From assembly GCA_030040115.1 (NCBI GenBank), contig JASHUH010000639.1:1-15474 (forward strand): a DNA stretch of 15,474 bases, written 5' to 3'. Of this stretch, positions 1-6,412 are shown piece after piece (within the stretch, counting starts at the first letter, position 1; each line of letters begins with the position of its first letter). Position numbers and translations under genes: made by a program. This stretch comes from Acidobacteriaceae bacterium. GTDB taxonomy: Bacteria; Acidobacteriota; Terriglobia; Terriglobales; Acidobacteriaceae. The notes under the pieces were generated by a model. It had not been told where the DNA came from. It did not search any database and was given only the letters and a program-made list of their open reading frames with translations.

Positions 1-119
1 GTCACCCGCCGCAACGCATACTTGCGTGGTCTGCCACCTGCATGCCGATCCCCAACAGACTCATGCAGCAATGGCTCCAACTTAGCCCACTGAGAATCCG
101 TCAAATCGCTCGCATACAT
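1..119 (-). CDS. IS5-family transposase, N-terminal fragment (runs off left edge)
   Basis: Reading leftwards from the ATG at 119-117 gives 39 codons before the window ends. The product begins MYASDLTDSQWAKLEPLL and continues with GRPRKY near residues 29-34. This is the typical N-terminus of IS5-family transposases (DUF4096-type segment: D-L-T-D-x-Q-W ... L-L ... GRPRK). The DDE catalytic residues would lie beyond the edge. Bases reading GAGGGT directly precede the ATG and may be a weak ribosome site. The open frame shows no damage in the part visible. In this group the transposase is often made from two overlapping frames, which cannot be tested here. The function is cut-and-paste transposition of the element itself; there is no link to the neighbouring efflux gene apart from insertion behind it. 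Confidence 0.85.
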   Translation of the reverse strand, partial: MYASDLTDSQWAKLEPLLHESVGDRHAGGRPRKYALRRV

Positions 120-174
120 ACCCTCAACGTATCCGGCAACATTCCCCGTGCATATTCCTTCCTCGATTCCTTCG

Positions 175-193
175 CCAGTTTTTAAACAGGCTC
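175..193 (-). repeat. Terminal inverted repeat (outer end) of the IS5-family element
   Basis: On the minus strand the element's end reads GAGCCTGTTTAAAAACTGG, running inward towards the transposase start about 55 bp away. It is AT-rich with a T/A run, and it is followed on the outside by TTA (194-196), a plausible target duplication. The matching opposite end is not in the window, so the exact repeat length is inferred. Confidence 0.65.
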
Positions 194-196
194 TTA

Positions 197-260
197 GTCT
201 CTGTTCCCCTTGGCGCCTATTCCCCGCTCCCTGGTCCCTTAGTTCCTTGTTCCCTGTCTT
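197..260 (-). repeat. Degenerate purine-rich tandem repeat of about 7-8 bp units
   Basis: Between the insertion sequence and the tolC stop codon, the minus strand is almost purely purine plus C. It consists of imperfect units resembling AGGGAACA, AGGAACTA, AGGGACCA and GGGAGCG/GGGAATA, then again GGGGAACA. There is no open frame in it. It sits immediately downstream of a stop codon, so it is transcribed into the 3' end of the tolC mRNA unless termination occurs first. No hairpin plus T-run was seen. Its function is unknown; it may be a slippage-generated simple repeat. Confidence 0.5.
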
Positions 261-1703
261 TCACATCGTTCCCGTCAAAGTTTGTAGTTGGGCCATCGCC
301 GCCTCGTACCGCACTCGCCCGTCAGCGCGCGCGTTCTCGGCCAACACGTACGAGTTTTCGGCGTCCACCACCGCCAAGACCGTCGCTTCACCGCCCGTGT
401 AAGCCTCCCGCGTCAGCCGCAGGCTCTCGGCCGCCGTCGTCACGCTCTGGTCCAGTGACGCCAGTTGATCCCGCGCGGTTTGCGCTTCATCGTAGTCTTC
501 GTCCAGCTTGGCAATCAGTTGCCGTTGCGTTGCTGTCAGCGCTATTTTGGCGGCCTGGCGGCGAATCTCGCTCTGCTTCACCTTGTGCTCGGTCGACAGC
601 CAGTCCCACACCGGGAGATTCACGGTAACGCTGGTGGAGTAGCCGAGGTTACGCGCCTGCGTGCCAGCAGCAGGGCCGGTGGTGTCGAGTGGGCCATTGA
701 CGGCAAATTGATTGGCGTCGATGCCGTAGGTCACATTCAGCAGCAGATTGGGCGTGTACGCAGCCCGCGCCTCCATCACGTCGGCTTCGCTCACCTTCAC
801 CGCCTCCAGCGCGCTCTTCAGCTCCGGATTGCTTTTGGCCGCCGCTGCCTCCACGTCCGCTCGCGCAGCCAGCATCCGCGGCGCTTGCGGAGCGCTCAAC
901 GTGTACGGCGTTCGCGGATCGGGAAACAACAACACGCCGAGTTCCAGCCGCGCTTTTTCCGCCGCCACCTGCGCGTCCGCTAGCTCCCGCTGCCGTTGCT
1001 GCTGGTCGAGCTGCGCCTTCACCACGTCGGCATGCGCCACCTCGCGCGCCTGCTCGCGCTCCCGGGTGATTTTGGAAAAGTTGCTCGCCTCCTGGAGCGC
1101 CTGTTGGGCAGCCGCCACCTTGCTGTCCGCCGCCAGCGAACTATAGAACAGGACGGTCACGCCCGCCACCAGTCCCCGCCGCGCAATTTCCAGTTCCGCG
1201 GCCGCTTGCGCCGCCGCCGCATTGGCCCGGCGCACCGCCGCCGGACCCGCCAGACTAAGCGCTTCGTCGACGATGCCCTGGGCGTAGTACTCGTCGGGCC
1301 TCGAGTCGTTGGCGACGAATTTCGGCAACGGCGCCTTTGGCTGACCGGCATCGCCTTCGGTGTAGACCCCATTGGGTTGCGTGTAGATGTCCTGGTTTAA
1401 AAGGCGCGCGGTGGGCAGCAGGCCGGCACGGGCGATGGAGCGGTCGAGAGCCGCGGACCGGCTCGCTTCTGACGCCGACGCGTACGCCGGATCGCTTGCC
1501 TCCGCCCGCCGGATCGCATCCTCGAGCGTAATCGTCACCGGCGCCGCCGGCGCACCCGCCGCCGCGCCGCCCCCCGGCGCCTGCGCCACTGCCGCCACCC
1601 CTCCCATGGTTGCGCACCACCCTATCGCGCAGGCGAACCATACCGCCTTCCGCCCTGCCTTCCGCCACCTGAAATTTTCCTGCTTGTTCACACTCAGAAG
1701 CAT
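261..1703 (-). CDS. TolC-family outer-membrane efflux protein
   Basis: Predicted outer-membrane channel of the TolC/OEP family, about 480 residues. It would form the trimeric exit duct of a tripartite efflux or secretion pump. A basic start (RWRKAGRK) and a hydrophobic stretch end near AVAQA at about residue 42, giving a signal peptide. The mature part then begins with VTITLEDAIRRAEASDP, the family's usual opening. Two long Ala/Glu/Gln-rich helical regions follow, and the C-terminus has the typical YTGGEATVLAVVDAENSY segment and ends LQTLTGTM. I chose the ATG at 1703 because it places the signal peptide at the N-terminus. An in-frame GTG at 1796 would add 31 non-signal residues, and a possible -10 box lies between the two. 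No good Shine-Dalgarno precedes 1703. No adaptor or inner-membrane pump gene is visible nearby, so the partner is unknown. The N-terminal Cys is not in a lipobox. Confidence 0.9.
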   Translation of the reverse strand: MLLSVNKQENFRWRKAGRKAVWFACAIGWCATMGGVAAVAQAPGGGAAAGAPAAPVTITLEDAIRRAEASDPAYASASEASRSAALDRSIARAGLLPTARLLNQDIYTQPNGVYTEGDAGQPKAPLPKFVANDSRPDEYYAQGIVDEALSLAGPAAVRRANAAAAQAAAELEIARRGLVAGVTVLFYSSLAADSKVAAAQQALQEASNFSKITREREQAREVAHADVVKAQLDQQQRQRELADAQVAAEKARLELGVLLFPDPRTPYTLSAPQAPRMLAARADVEAAAAKSNPELKSALEAVKVSEADVMEARAAYTPNLLLNVTYGIDANQFAVNGPLDTTGPAAGTQARNLGYSTSVTVNLPVWDWLSTEHKVKQSEIRRQAAKIALTATQRQLIAKLDEDYDEAQTARDQLASLDQSVTTAAESLRLTREAYTGGEATVLAVVDAENSYVLAENARADGRVRYEAAMAQLQTLTGTM

Positions 1704-1761
1704 ACATGGGGGCCTGTATGGAATTCCGCTCTTCGAACTCCTCCGGTCTCGGAGATCACCT

Positions 1762-1767
1762 ATTCTA
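1762..1767 (-). promoter_or_regulatory. Possible -10 element of the tolC-like gene
   Basis: On the minus strand these bases read TAGAAT, five of six matches to TATAAT, in a GC-rich setting. Transcription would start near 1755, about 50 bases before the ATG at 1703. No convincing -35 hexamer lies at the right distance, so this is a weak call. Confidence 0.3.
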
Positions 1768-1880
1768 TCTATTGCATTCTGCTGGTGTTCCCTCACGGCT
1801 TAGAACGCTTCGCAGCAGCCAACAAGCCCCGCATTCCACGGGCGCCGCCCGGACATTTACACTCACCCAGTGAGGCGTCC

Positions 1881-2426
1881 ATGATCCGCAGCTATCAGGG
1901 AAAGCGGCCCCAATTCCCCGCCAGTTGTTATATTGACGATTCAGCGCAAATTCTTGGCGACGTGGTTCTCGGCGACCGCTCCTCGGTGTGGATGAACTCG
2001 GTTCTGCGCGGCGACGTCAACGCCATCCGCATCGGCGCCTGCTCCAACGTGCAGGACTGCTCCGTTCTCCATGGCCAGCGCCATGTTTATCCCGTGATCG
2101 TGGGTGATTGGGTGACCATCGGCCACAACGCCACCGTTCATGGCTGCGTCGTCGAGGACATGGTCGTCATCGGCATGGGCGCGCGGGTGCTCAATGACAG
2201 CCACATCGGCGAGGGCTCGATCATCGCCGCCGGCTCGGTCGTCGCCGAACACACGTGCGTTCCTCCGCGCACGCTTTGGGCCGGCGTCCCCGCCAAGCTG
2301 CGCCGCGAAATCAGCGACAAGGACTTGGCGCTCATCCGCGAATACGCCCAGAACTATCTCGATTACGTGGAAATCTACCTGAACCAAGCGGCTGCGGAGT
2401 CAGCCGCGCACGTCGCCCAACGATAA
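1881..2426 (+). CDS. Gamma-class carbonic anhydrase family protein (YrdA/PaaY-like)
   Basis: A 181-residue left-handed beta-helix (hexapeptide-repeat) protein, the usual length for this family. The repeated [LIV]-G-x-x-x-x turns run through residues about 22-135 (for example ILGDVVLGDRSSVWMNSVLRGD). The three metal-binding histidines are present as VLH (H64), IGH (H82) and VHG (H87), matching the trimeric zinc site of gamma carbonic anhydrases. The RGD segment at 43-45 is also typical. A helical tail from about residue 148 closes the protein. The start ATG follows a TGAGG ribosome-binding sequence at 1871-1875. Members either hydrate CO2 or act as acyltransferase-like relatives; the intact His set favours a metal enzyme, but activity is not certain. 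Cytoplasmic; transcribed away from tolC as a single gene. Confidence 0.92.
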   Translation: MIRSYQGKRPQFPASCYIDDSAQILGDVVLGDRSSVWMNSVLRGDVNAIRIGACSNVQDCSVLHGQRHVYPVIVGDWVTIGHNATVHGCVVEDMVVIGMGARVLNDSHIGEGSIIAAGSVVAEHTCVPPRTLWAGVPAKLRREISDKDLALIREYAQNYLDYVEIYLNQAAAESAAHVAQR

Positions 2427-2446
2427 ACATCGGCCTGCATCGATCC

Positions 2447-2665
2447 TCATGCCTGCCGCGGCGCCGCATTGCCCTTGCCGTGTTTCTCCTGGTGGCGAAG
2501 CCTGTCCTGGTGGCGAACTTTGAGCGCAAACGGAATGCTCATGAACGCGCGCTTGTAACAGATACGGCAGCGCACAGGGTAGTGAAGAAACACCAGCCGT
2601 GGCAGGTCCGATACGCGGAGCCGCGAAAGACGAAAGGCCGTGGATCCGCAAATGCTGCATCTCAT
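2447..2665 (-). CDS. Small protein with two CxxC pairs, zinc-ribbon-like, unknown function
   Basis: A 72-residue basic protein starting MRCSICGST, with CSIC at residues 3-6 and a second pair, CRIC, at about 33-36. The spacing of about 26 residues between pairs is that of a small four-Cys zinc ribbon. Between them is an Arg/Leu-rich stretch (FRLSRLRVSDLPRL), then FLHYPVRC. The tail is Lys/Arg/His-rich. Support for it being real: TAGGAG lies about ten bases before the ATG (2676-2681, complement), the Cys spacing is orderly, and its stop sits only 20 bp from the convergent carbonic anhydrase stop. I do not know a named family. A nucleic-acid-binding or protein-binding zinc role is inferred only from the ribbon and the charge. 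It is easily missed because of its size. Confidence 0.65.
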   Translation of the reverse strand: MRCSICGSTAFRLSRLRVSDLPRLVFLHYPVRCRICYKRAFMSIPFALKVRHQDRLRHQEKHGKGNAAPRQA

Positions 2666-3050
2666 GACGCTTTAGCTCCTACCGGGAATGCGGGGCGCCC
2701 TCGGCTTGGCGACTGGTTGCGGAGATCTTCTCCATTTTCGCGGCTTGTGCAGTCGCCGCTCTTGTCGGCGCAGTCCAGATGCGATTGTCGCTCCGGCGCG
2801 GCCTTGCTTGCTGGGGATCGGGAATGGCGACGGAAGCTCGACCTGTTCTTTTCTTTGCGAACCATACCCGTCATTCGGGCATCGTCCAACAAGGGTTGGG
2901 GGGAAGATCGAATCTGGCCCTGGCAGGGACCGGCTTCACTTGCTATTGCTCTTCAAGGTATCACGAAAGCTGCAGGCTCGCGTGACCTTCTTTCCAACGC
3001 AGCGGACTGGACCAGTTTCACTAGCCCTCTCAACTCATCCCGCCCTTCGT
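2666..3050. other. Gene-poor stretch, no supported feature
   Basis: About 385 bp between the start of the small two-CxxC gene and the end of the merR gene. The open frames crossing it show no domain, no ribosome site and a composition typical of random GC-rich frames. No tRNA T-loop signature or T-tailed hairpin was found. The minus strand of this stretch would be the leader and promoter region of the small gene and the trailer of merR. A structured leader RNA cannot be excluded by eye. Confidence 0.5.
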
Positions 3051-3542
3051 TCAGGACGGGAACAGCGTGCCGGAAGACTCCACGAAGGCCGCCAGCCGGT
3101 TGCGGCGGCGCGGGGGCTGCAAGGGTGGTGACGACAGCAAACCGGCAATCTCACGCAACTCCGAGCGCACGTGACCAATGGCTCGGGCCACGGCTCCCCG
3201 GTCCCGGCCCGACTGACCGAGCGGCAGACTCGATTGCGGTTCAGACTCCGGTTTGCTGCGGCGATGCGTCGCCTCCAGCACATGGCGCGCCCCGGAGAGT
3301 GTATAGCCCTTCGTGTACACCAGCCGCTTGATTTCCAGCACCGTCTCCACGTCGCGCCGGCGATACAGCCGCTGGCCGGTTCCACTCTTGTTCGGCTTCA
3401 GTTGCGGAAACTGCGTCTCCCAAAATCGCAGCACATAAGTTTCCAGCCCGCAGATGCGGGCCACGTCGCCAATCTTGAAATAGAGGCGGTCGGGGATCGT
3501 AGGCGAATCGGCGGCGCGCTTGCGGGAAAGTTGGGTTGCCAT
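3051..3542 (-). CDS. MerR-family transcriptional regulator
   Basis: A 163-residue DNA-binding protein. Residues 21-90 form a complete MerR winged-helix domain: YFKIGDVARICGLETYVLRFWE (helix-turn-helix), then the wing GQRLYRRRDVETVLEIKRL and the TLSGARHVL helix. The C-terminal part (about 95-163) is short, with a probable helix at 112-135 and then a Pro/Arg-rich tail. It lacks the paired Cys of metal-sensing MerR proteins, so a metal effector is unlikely. The effector and target are unknown. It is divergent from the DUF1761-like membrane gene, with 268 bp between their starts, so control of that gene is possible but unproven. The ATG at 3542 is preceded by no strong Shine-Dalgarno; a TATACT box lies about 55 bp upstream. 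Confidence 0.9.
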   Translation of the reverse strand: MATQLSRKRAADSPTIPDRLYFKIGDVARICGLETYVLRFWETQFPQLKPNKSGTGQRLYRRRDVETVLEIKRLVYTKGYTLSGARHVLEATHRRSKPESEPQSSLPLGQSGRDRGAVARAIGHVRSELREIAGLLSSPPLQPPRRRNRLAAFVESSGTLFPS

Positions 3543-3595
3543 CGCTGCACGGGGTGAGATCGTCGCTTCCGGGAACCGACCCTCACGTTAAGAGC

Positions 3596-3601
3596 AGTAT
3601 A
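3596..3601 (-). promoter_or_regulatory. Probable -10 box of the merR gene
   Basis: The minus strand reads TATACT here, five of six to TATAAT, in a GC-rich region. A transcript would start near 3589, leaving a leader of about 45 bases before the ATG at 3542. No good -35 hexamer is visible at 16-19 bp, as might be expected for an activated promoter, but this is a weak inference. Confidence 0.35.
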
Positions 3602-3810
3602 GGCCACACTCTGCACAAAAGGTGAAGCAATCTCGCGTATTCGCGCGCGCCGACCCTGTGGATAAAGAGACACAATCCCGCCTGGTTCCGTGGTTTGCTC
3701 CCACTCCGCGCACTGCCATTCCGCTCCAATATCCGTTTCGGCGCCCGTGACGGAGATCACTGAAGGAACTTCGACATGAGGCCAGACTCCAGGCAAGAAG
3801 AAGGTGGGCC

Positions 3811-4542
3811 ATGCTCTTATTGATTTGGCTCGTGCTCTCCCTTGTCACTGTCGCCTTAATGCTGCTTCCTCTCGCCCTTTGGCGGCGCGAGATTTTCCAG
3901 CGATATTCCGGCGCCCGACCGGTGGCATGCCCTGAAAACCAGCAGCCAGCCGCCGTCAACATCGATGTGCGCCATGCCGCGGAGACCGGAATCGACGGAT
4001 GCCCGAATCTGCGTTTGTCCGACTGCACGCGTTGGCCTGAACGCTCGAAATGCAACCAGGCATGCCTGTCCCAGGCCGTTCAGGCAGGACCTTACAGAAC
4101 CGGCGAAGTGAAAACGCGAACCAAACAGATCTACCACCTCCCGGTGATTCTGGCGGCGTTTGCGGCCTGGTGCCTGGGAGCCATCTGGCATTCGCATTAT
4201 ATGTTCCGCACCCGGTGGATGGACGCCGTCGGACTCACTCGTGTGCAAGTCAAGCAGATGGTCTGGTGGCTATCGCCGCACCTGGTTACCGCGGCTGCCT
4301 GCCTTCTCTTTGCCTACGGAGTCGCGTGGCTGCTTGCCGTGTGTCATCGCAAAGGCGTGCTTCAGGGAATCCTGATGTCCGTGCTGCTTTGCTGGACCGT
4401 GATCGCAACGGCTTCGTATAACATCGCCACTCTGCCTCATGACTTGCTTGCGATTGAAGCGGGTTACGCCCTTCTGGCCACGTTCACCGTGGGGGCCATT
4501 GTTGGCGGATTGCAGAACAGACTCGTGCTGCCGTCACAATGA
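3811..4542 (+). CDS. DUF1761-like integral membrane protein with Cys-containing N-terminal extension
   Basis: A 243-residue membrane protein of unknown function. An N-terminal membrane segment (about 2-24) is followed by a hydrophilic loop (25-108), then four membrane segments near 110-127, 157-178, 184-205 and 213-233. The second half resembles DUF1761 proteins: ALGxxWxSxxxFxxxWMxxxGL near residues 119-141 and a closing E-x-GY...GAIVGG. The loop carries five cysteines (40, 64, 72, 81, 85) and the motif CPENQQPAAV followed by a DxRHAA stretch; I do not recognise this as a named domain. The ATG follows GAAGAAGGTGGGCC, a reasonable ribosome site. It converges with the flavin oxidoreductase (36 bp between stops) and diverges from merR. 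DUF1761 assignment is by pattern memory, not a search. Confidence 0.7.
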   Translation: MLLLIWLVLSLVTVALMLLPLALWRREIFQRYSGARPVACPENQQPAAVNIDVRHAAETGIDGCPNLRLSDCTRWPERSKCNQACLSQAVQAGPYRTGEVKTRTKQIYHLPVILAAFAAWCLGAIWHSHYMFRTRWMDAVGLTRVQVKQMVWWLSPHLVTAAACLLFAYGVAWLLAVCHRKGVLQGILMSVLLCWTVIATASYNIATLPHDLLAIEAGYALLATFTVGAIVGGLQNRLVLPSQ

Positions 4543-4578
4543 CGGGAGGCGATAGCGGTTTAGGAAATGCCGCGGCCA

Positions 4579-5694
4579 TTATCCGGCCTCACCGGGCCGC
4601 TCCACCGTCGCCCGCGCCGGCGATCGCTGCGGAGCCGCGCGCAAATACTGCTTTGGCCAGCTTATTTCTTCGCCCAGCGCCGCCGCCGCGTGCAGAGGCC
4701 AATACGGATCGCGCAACATCTCGCGCGCCAAGAACACCAGGTCGGCCTCGCCCCGCTCCACGATTCCGTTAGCCTGCGCCGGCTCGGTAATCAAGCCCAC
4801 CGCCGCCGTCGCCATCCCCGCCTCACGCCGGATGCGCGCTGCAAACTCCACTTGGAATCCCGGCCCGACGGGAATCTTCGCGTCCGGCGTTTGCCCGCCC
4901 GATGAAACATCCACCAGGTCCACTCCGACCCCGCGCAGCATCCGCGCCAGCTCCACGGATTCATCCGCGTTCCAGCCGCCCTCCACCCAATCGGTGGCCG
5001 AAATGCGGACAAACAAGGGCAGGTGCTCCGGCCATTCCGCCCGCACCGCACTCGCCACCTCCATCAACAACCGCGCGCGATTCTTCAAACTCCCGCCGTA
5101 GCCGTCGGTGCGCCGGTTAGCCAGCGGCGACAGGAATTCGTGCAGCAGATAGCCGTGCGCGGCGTGAATCTCCACCACGTCAAACCCGCACGCGAGCGCC
5201 CGCCGCGCCGCCTGCCGAAATCCCTCGACCACCGCGTCGATTCCCGGCTGATCCAGTTCCTGCGGCATTGCGTAACCGGGCCCAAAAGCCACTGCGCTCG
5301 GTCCCACCGGCTGCCATCCGCCCTCCGCCGGCGGCGCCAGGCCCTCACCAGCGAAGGGCGAACGCATGCTCGCTTTGCGCCCCGCGTGCGCCAGTTGGAC
5401 GCCGGTCCGCGCTCCCTGCGCATGGGTAAACCGCGCGATCCGCTCCAGCGCCGGAAGATGCGCGTCCTTCCAAATCCCCAAATCGTCCGGCGAAATGCGG
5501 CCTTCGGGCAAAACCGCCGCGGCCTCCGTCATCACCAGACCGGCGCCGCCCTGTGCGCGGCAGCCCAAATGAACCAGATGCCAGTCGTTGGCGAAACCGT
5601 CCTCAGACGAGTACTCGCACATCGGCGAAACGCCGATGCGGTTGGCAAAGCGGACAGAACGAAGCTCAAAAGAAGAAAAAAGCGGACGGCTCAT
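4579..5694 (-). CDS. namA: Old Yellow Enzyme, YqjM/NamA-type NADPH:flavin oxidoreductase
   Basis: A 371-residue FMN-dependent ene-reductase, cytosolic, reducing activated C=C bonds of enones and electrophilic xenobiotics with NADPH. It begins with SRPLFSSFELRSVRFANRI and has the subclass-defining SPMCEYSS with Cys26 and Tyr28, the residues that tune FMN redox in YqjM. Substrate-binding His177 and His180 and catalytic Tyr182 are in EIHAAHGYLLHEFLSP, followed by NRRTDGYGGS. The FMN-phosphate region is in the C-terminal part (VGLITEP ... ADLVFLAREMLRDPYWP). The length is slightly above the usual 340 or so because of a Pro/Arg-rich tail of about 20 residues. The start ATG is clear from the family N-terminus, though only a weak ribosome site precedes it. 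It stands as a single gene and is likely a stress or detoxification enzyme. Confidence 0.93.
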   Translation of the reverse strand: MSRPLFSSFELRSVRFANRIGVSPMCEYSSEDGFANDWHLVHLGCRAQGGAGLVMTEAAAVLPEGRISPDDLGIWKDAHLPALERIARFTHAQGARTGVQLAHAGRKASMRSPFAGEGLAPPAEGGWQPVGPSAVAFGPGYAMPQELDQPGIDAVVEGFRQAARRALACGFDVVEIHAAHGYLLHEFLSPLANRRTDGYGGSLKNRARLLMEVASAVRAEWPEHLPLFVRISATDWVEGGWNADESVELARMLRGVGVDLVDVSSGGQTPDAKIPVGPGFQVEFAARIRREAGMATAAVGLITEPAQANGIVERGEADLVFLAREMLRDPYWPLHAAAALGEEISWPKQYLRAAPQRSPARATVERPGEAG

Positions 5695-5830
5695 GGTGAA
5701 GAAGGTCTATAACATCCTGGATTTCAATACGGCTCTATCAATGGATGCCGATGTATGAAAAGCGATGCGGGAAATAGGCGCCTCGGGCGGCCATTTCGGA
5801 AAGAAAACGGTTCTCCGGGCCTCGCAGACT

Positions 5831-6412
5831 CTATTGCTTCTTGAGCACCGCCGTGCCCTGCTCGTCCTCCACGATCGCCCCTTCCAGCTTGCGGTAATCC
5901 CCGCCTTCCGACGCCGGAATCTCCACCTGCCGCACCACATACTCGCGTTCGTAGCGGAGCACGTTGCCCTTGGCCGAAACGGTCGAGCGATAACTCGCGA
6001 ACCCCACATCTACGTTTACCGGGTCGGGCGTCTCGTCCACCACATAGCCCGCCGGCAGGGCGATCGCAAAGCTGTCGCGCCAGCGGCCCGGGCGCCCCAG
6101 TTCAATCGGTATCTTGCGCTTGGCGCATTCCGCCGCATCCGGAACCACGCGCGTGTCGCTGCCCAGCACGCGCGTGCGCAGCAGAATCAGCGGCCCGGCC
6201 GAGTGCGCATAATCGGCGTCGCTCAGGCGCATTTCCAGGTCGAGCGGCTTGTCCAGGTCGCTGGTTCCTTTGAACGCATAATCCTTGAACGCCAGCCCGG
6301 GCAAATCGGCGTCGAGCGACATCTCCAGCCGGTCGTGGACATCCTTGGCGTCGCTTTCCTCAATCAAAGCGCGCTCCCGGGCCGCGTCGTCGCCGGTGAA
6401 AACATCCGTCAC
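5831..6412 (-). pseudogene. C-terminal part of the split DUF3857/transglutaminase-like gene
   Basis: This frame carries the missing C-terminal beta domain of the upstream gene: it reads VTDVFTGDDAARERALIEES, then a domain ending EDEQGTAVLKKQ before a TAG stop. It has no signal peptide or catalytic core of its own. Its frame joins the upstream frame near 6410-6421. If separately translated, a GTG at 6412-6410 overlaps the upstream TGA (GTGA), which could give coupled translation of about 193 residues; no good ribosome site precedes it. The first in-frame ATG (6322) would remove more of the domain. The most likely reading is a frameshift, possibly with loss of about 20 bases, either a real mutation or a sequence or assembly error. 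Coding-quality sequence throughout argues that any break is recent. Confidence 0.7.

Larger units (their letters stand above)
1..193 (-). mobile_element. IS5-family (IS1031-like) insertion sequence, 5' end only
   Basis: The window opens inside an insertion sequence. Its transposase reads leftwards off the edge, and the element's outer end is at about 193. Read on the minus strand, that end begins GAGCCTGTTTAAA, which resembles IS1031-group termini of the IS5 family (established knowledge: ends starting GAG, 3-bp TNA target duplications). The three bases just outside, TTA at 194-196, fit a TNA target. The second end and the other copy of the duplication lie outside the window, so completeness cannot be judged. 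Confidence 0.8.

Noticed and set aside
1699..1710. Similarity of the start region ATGTATGC...GAG near the tolC start to the IS transposase start (MYAS)
   Set aside because: Only about eight shared bases, in a different reading frame from tolC, with no extended match; coincidence.
1704..1796. In-frame GTG start at 1796 for the tolC-like protein
   Set aside because: It would place 31 polar residues before the signal peptide and would lie upstream of the candidate -10 box.
2255..3331. Long plus-strand open frame across the carbonic anhydrase end, the small gene and merR
   Set aside because: It overlaps three better-supported genes in other frames or strands, shows no domain and has Arg/Ser/Pro-rich composition typical of a GC-rich shadow frame.
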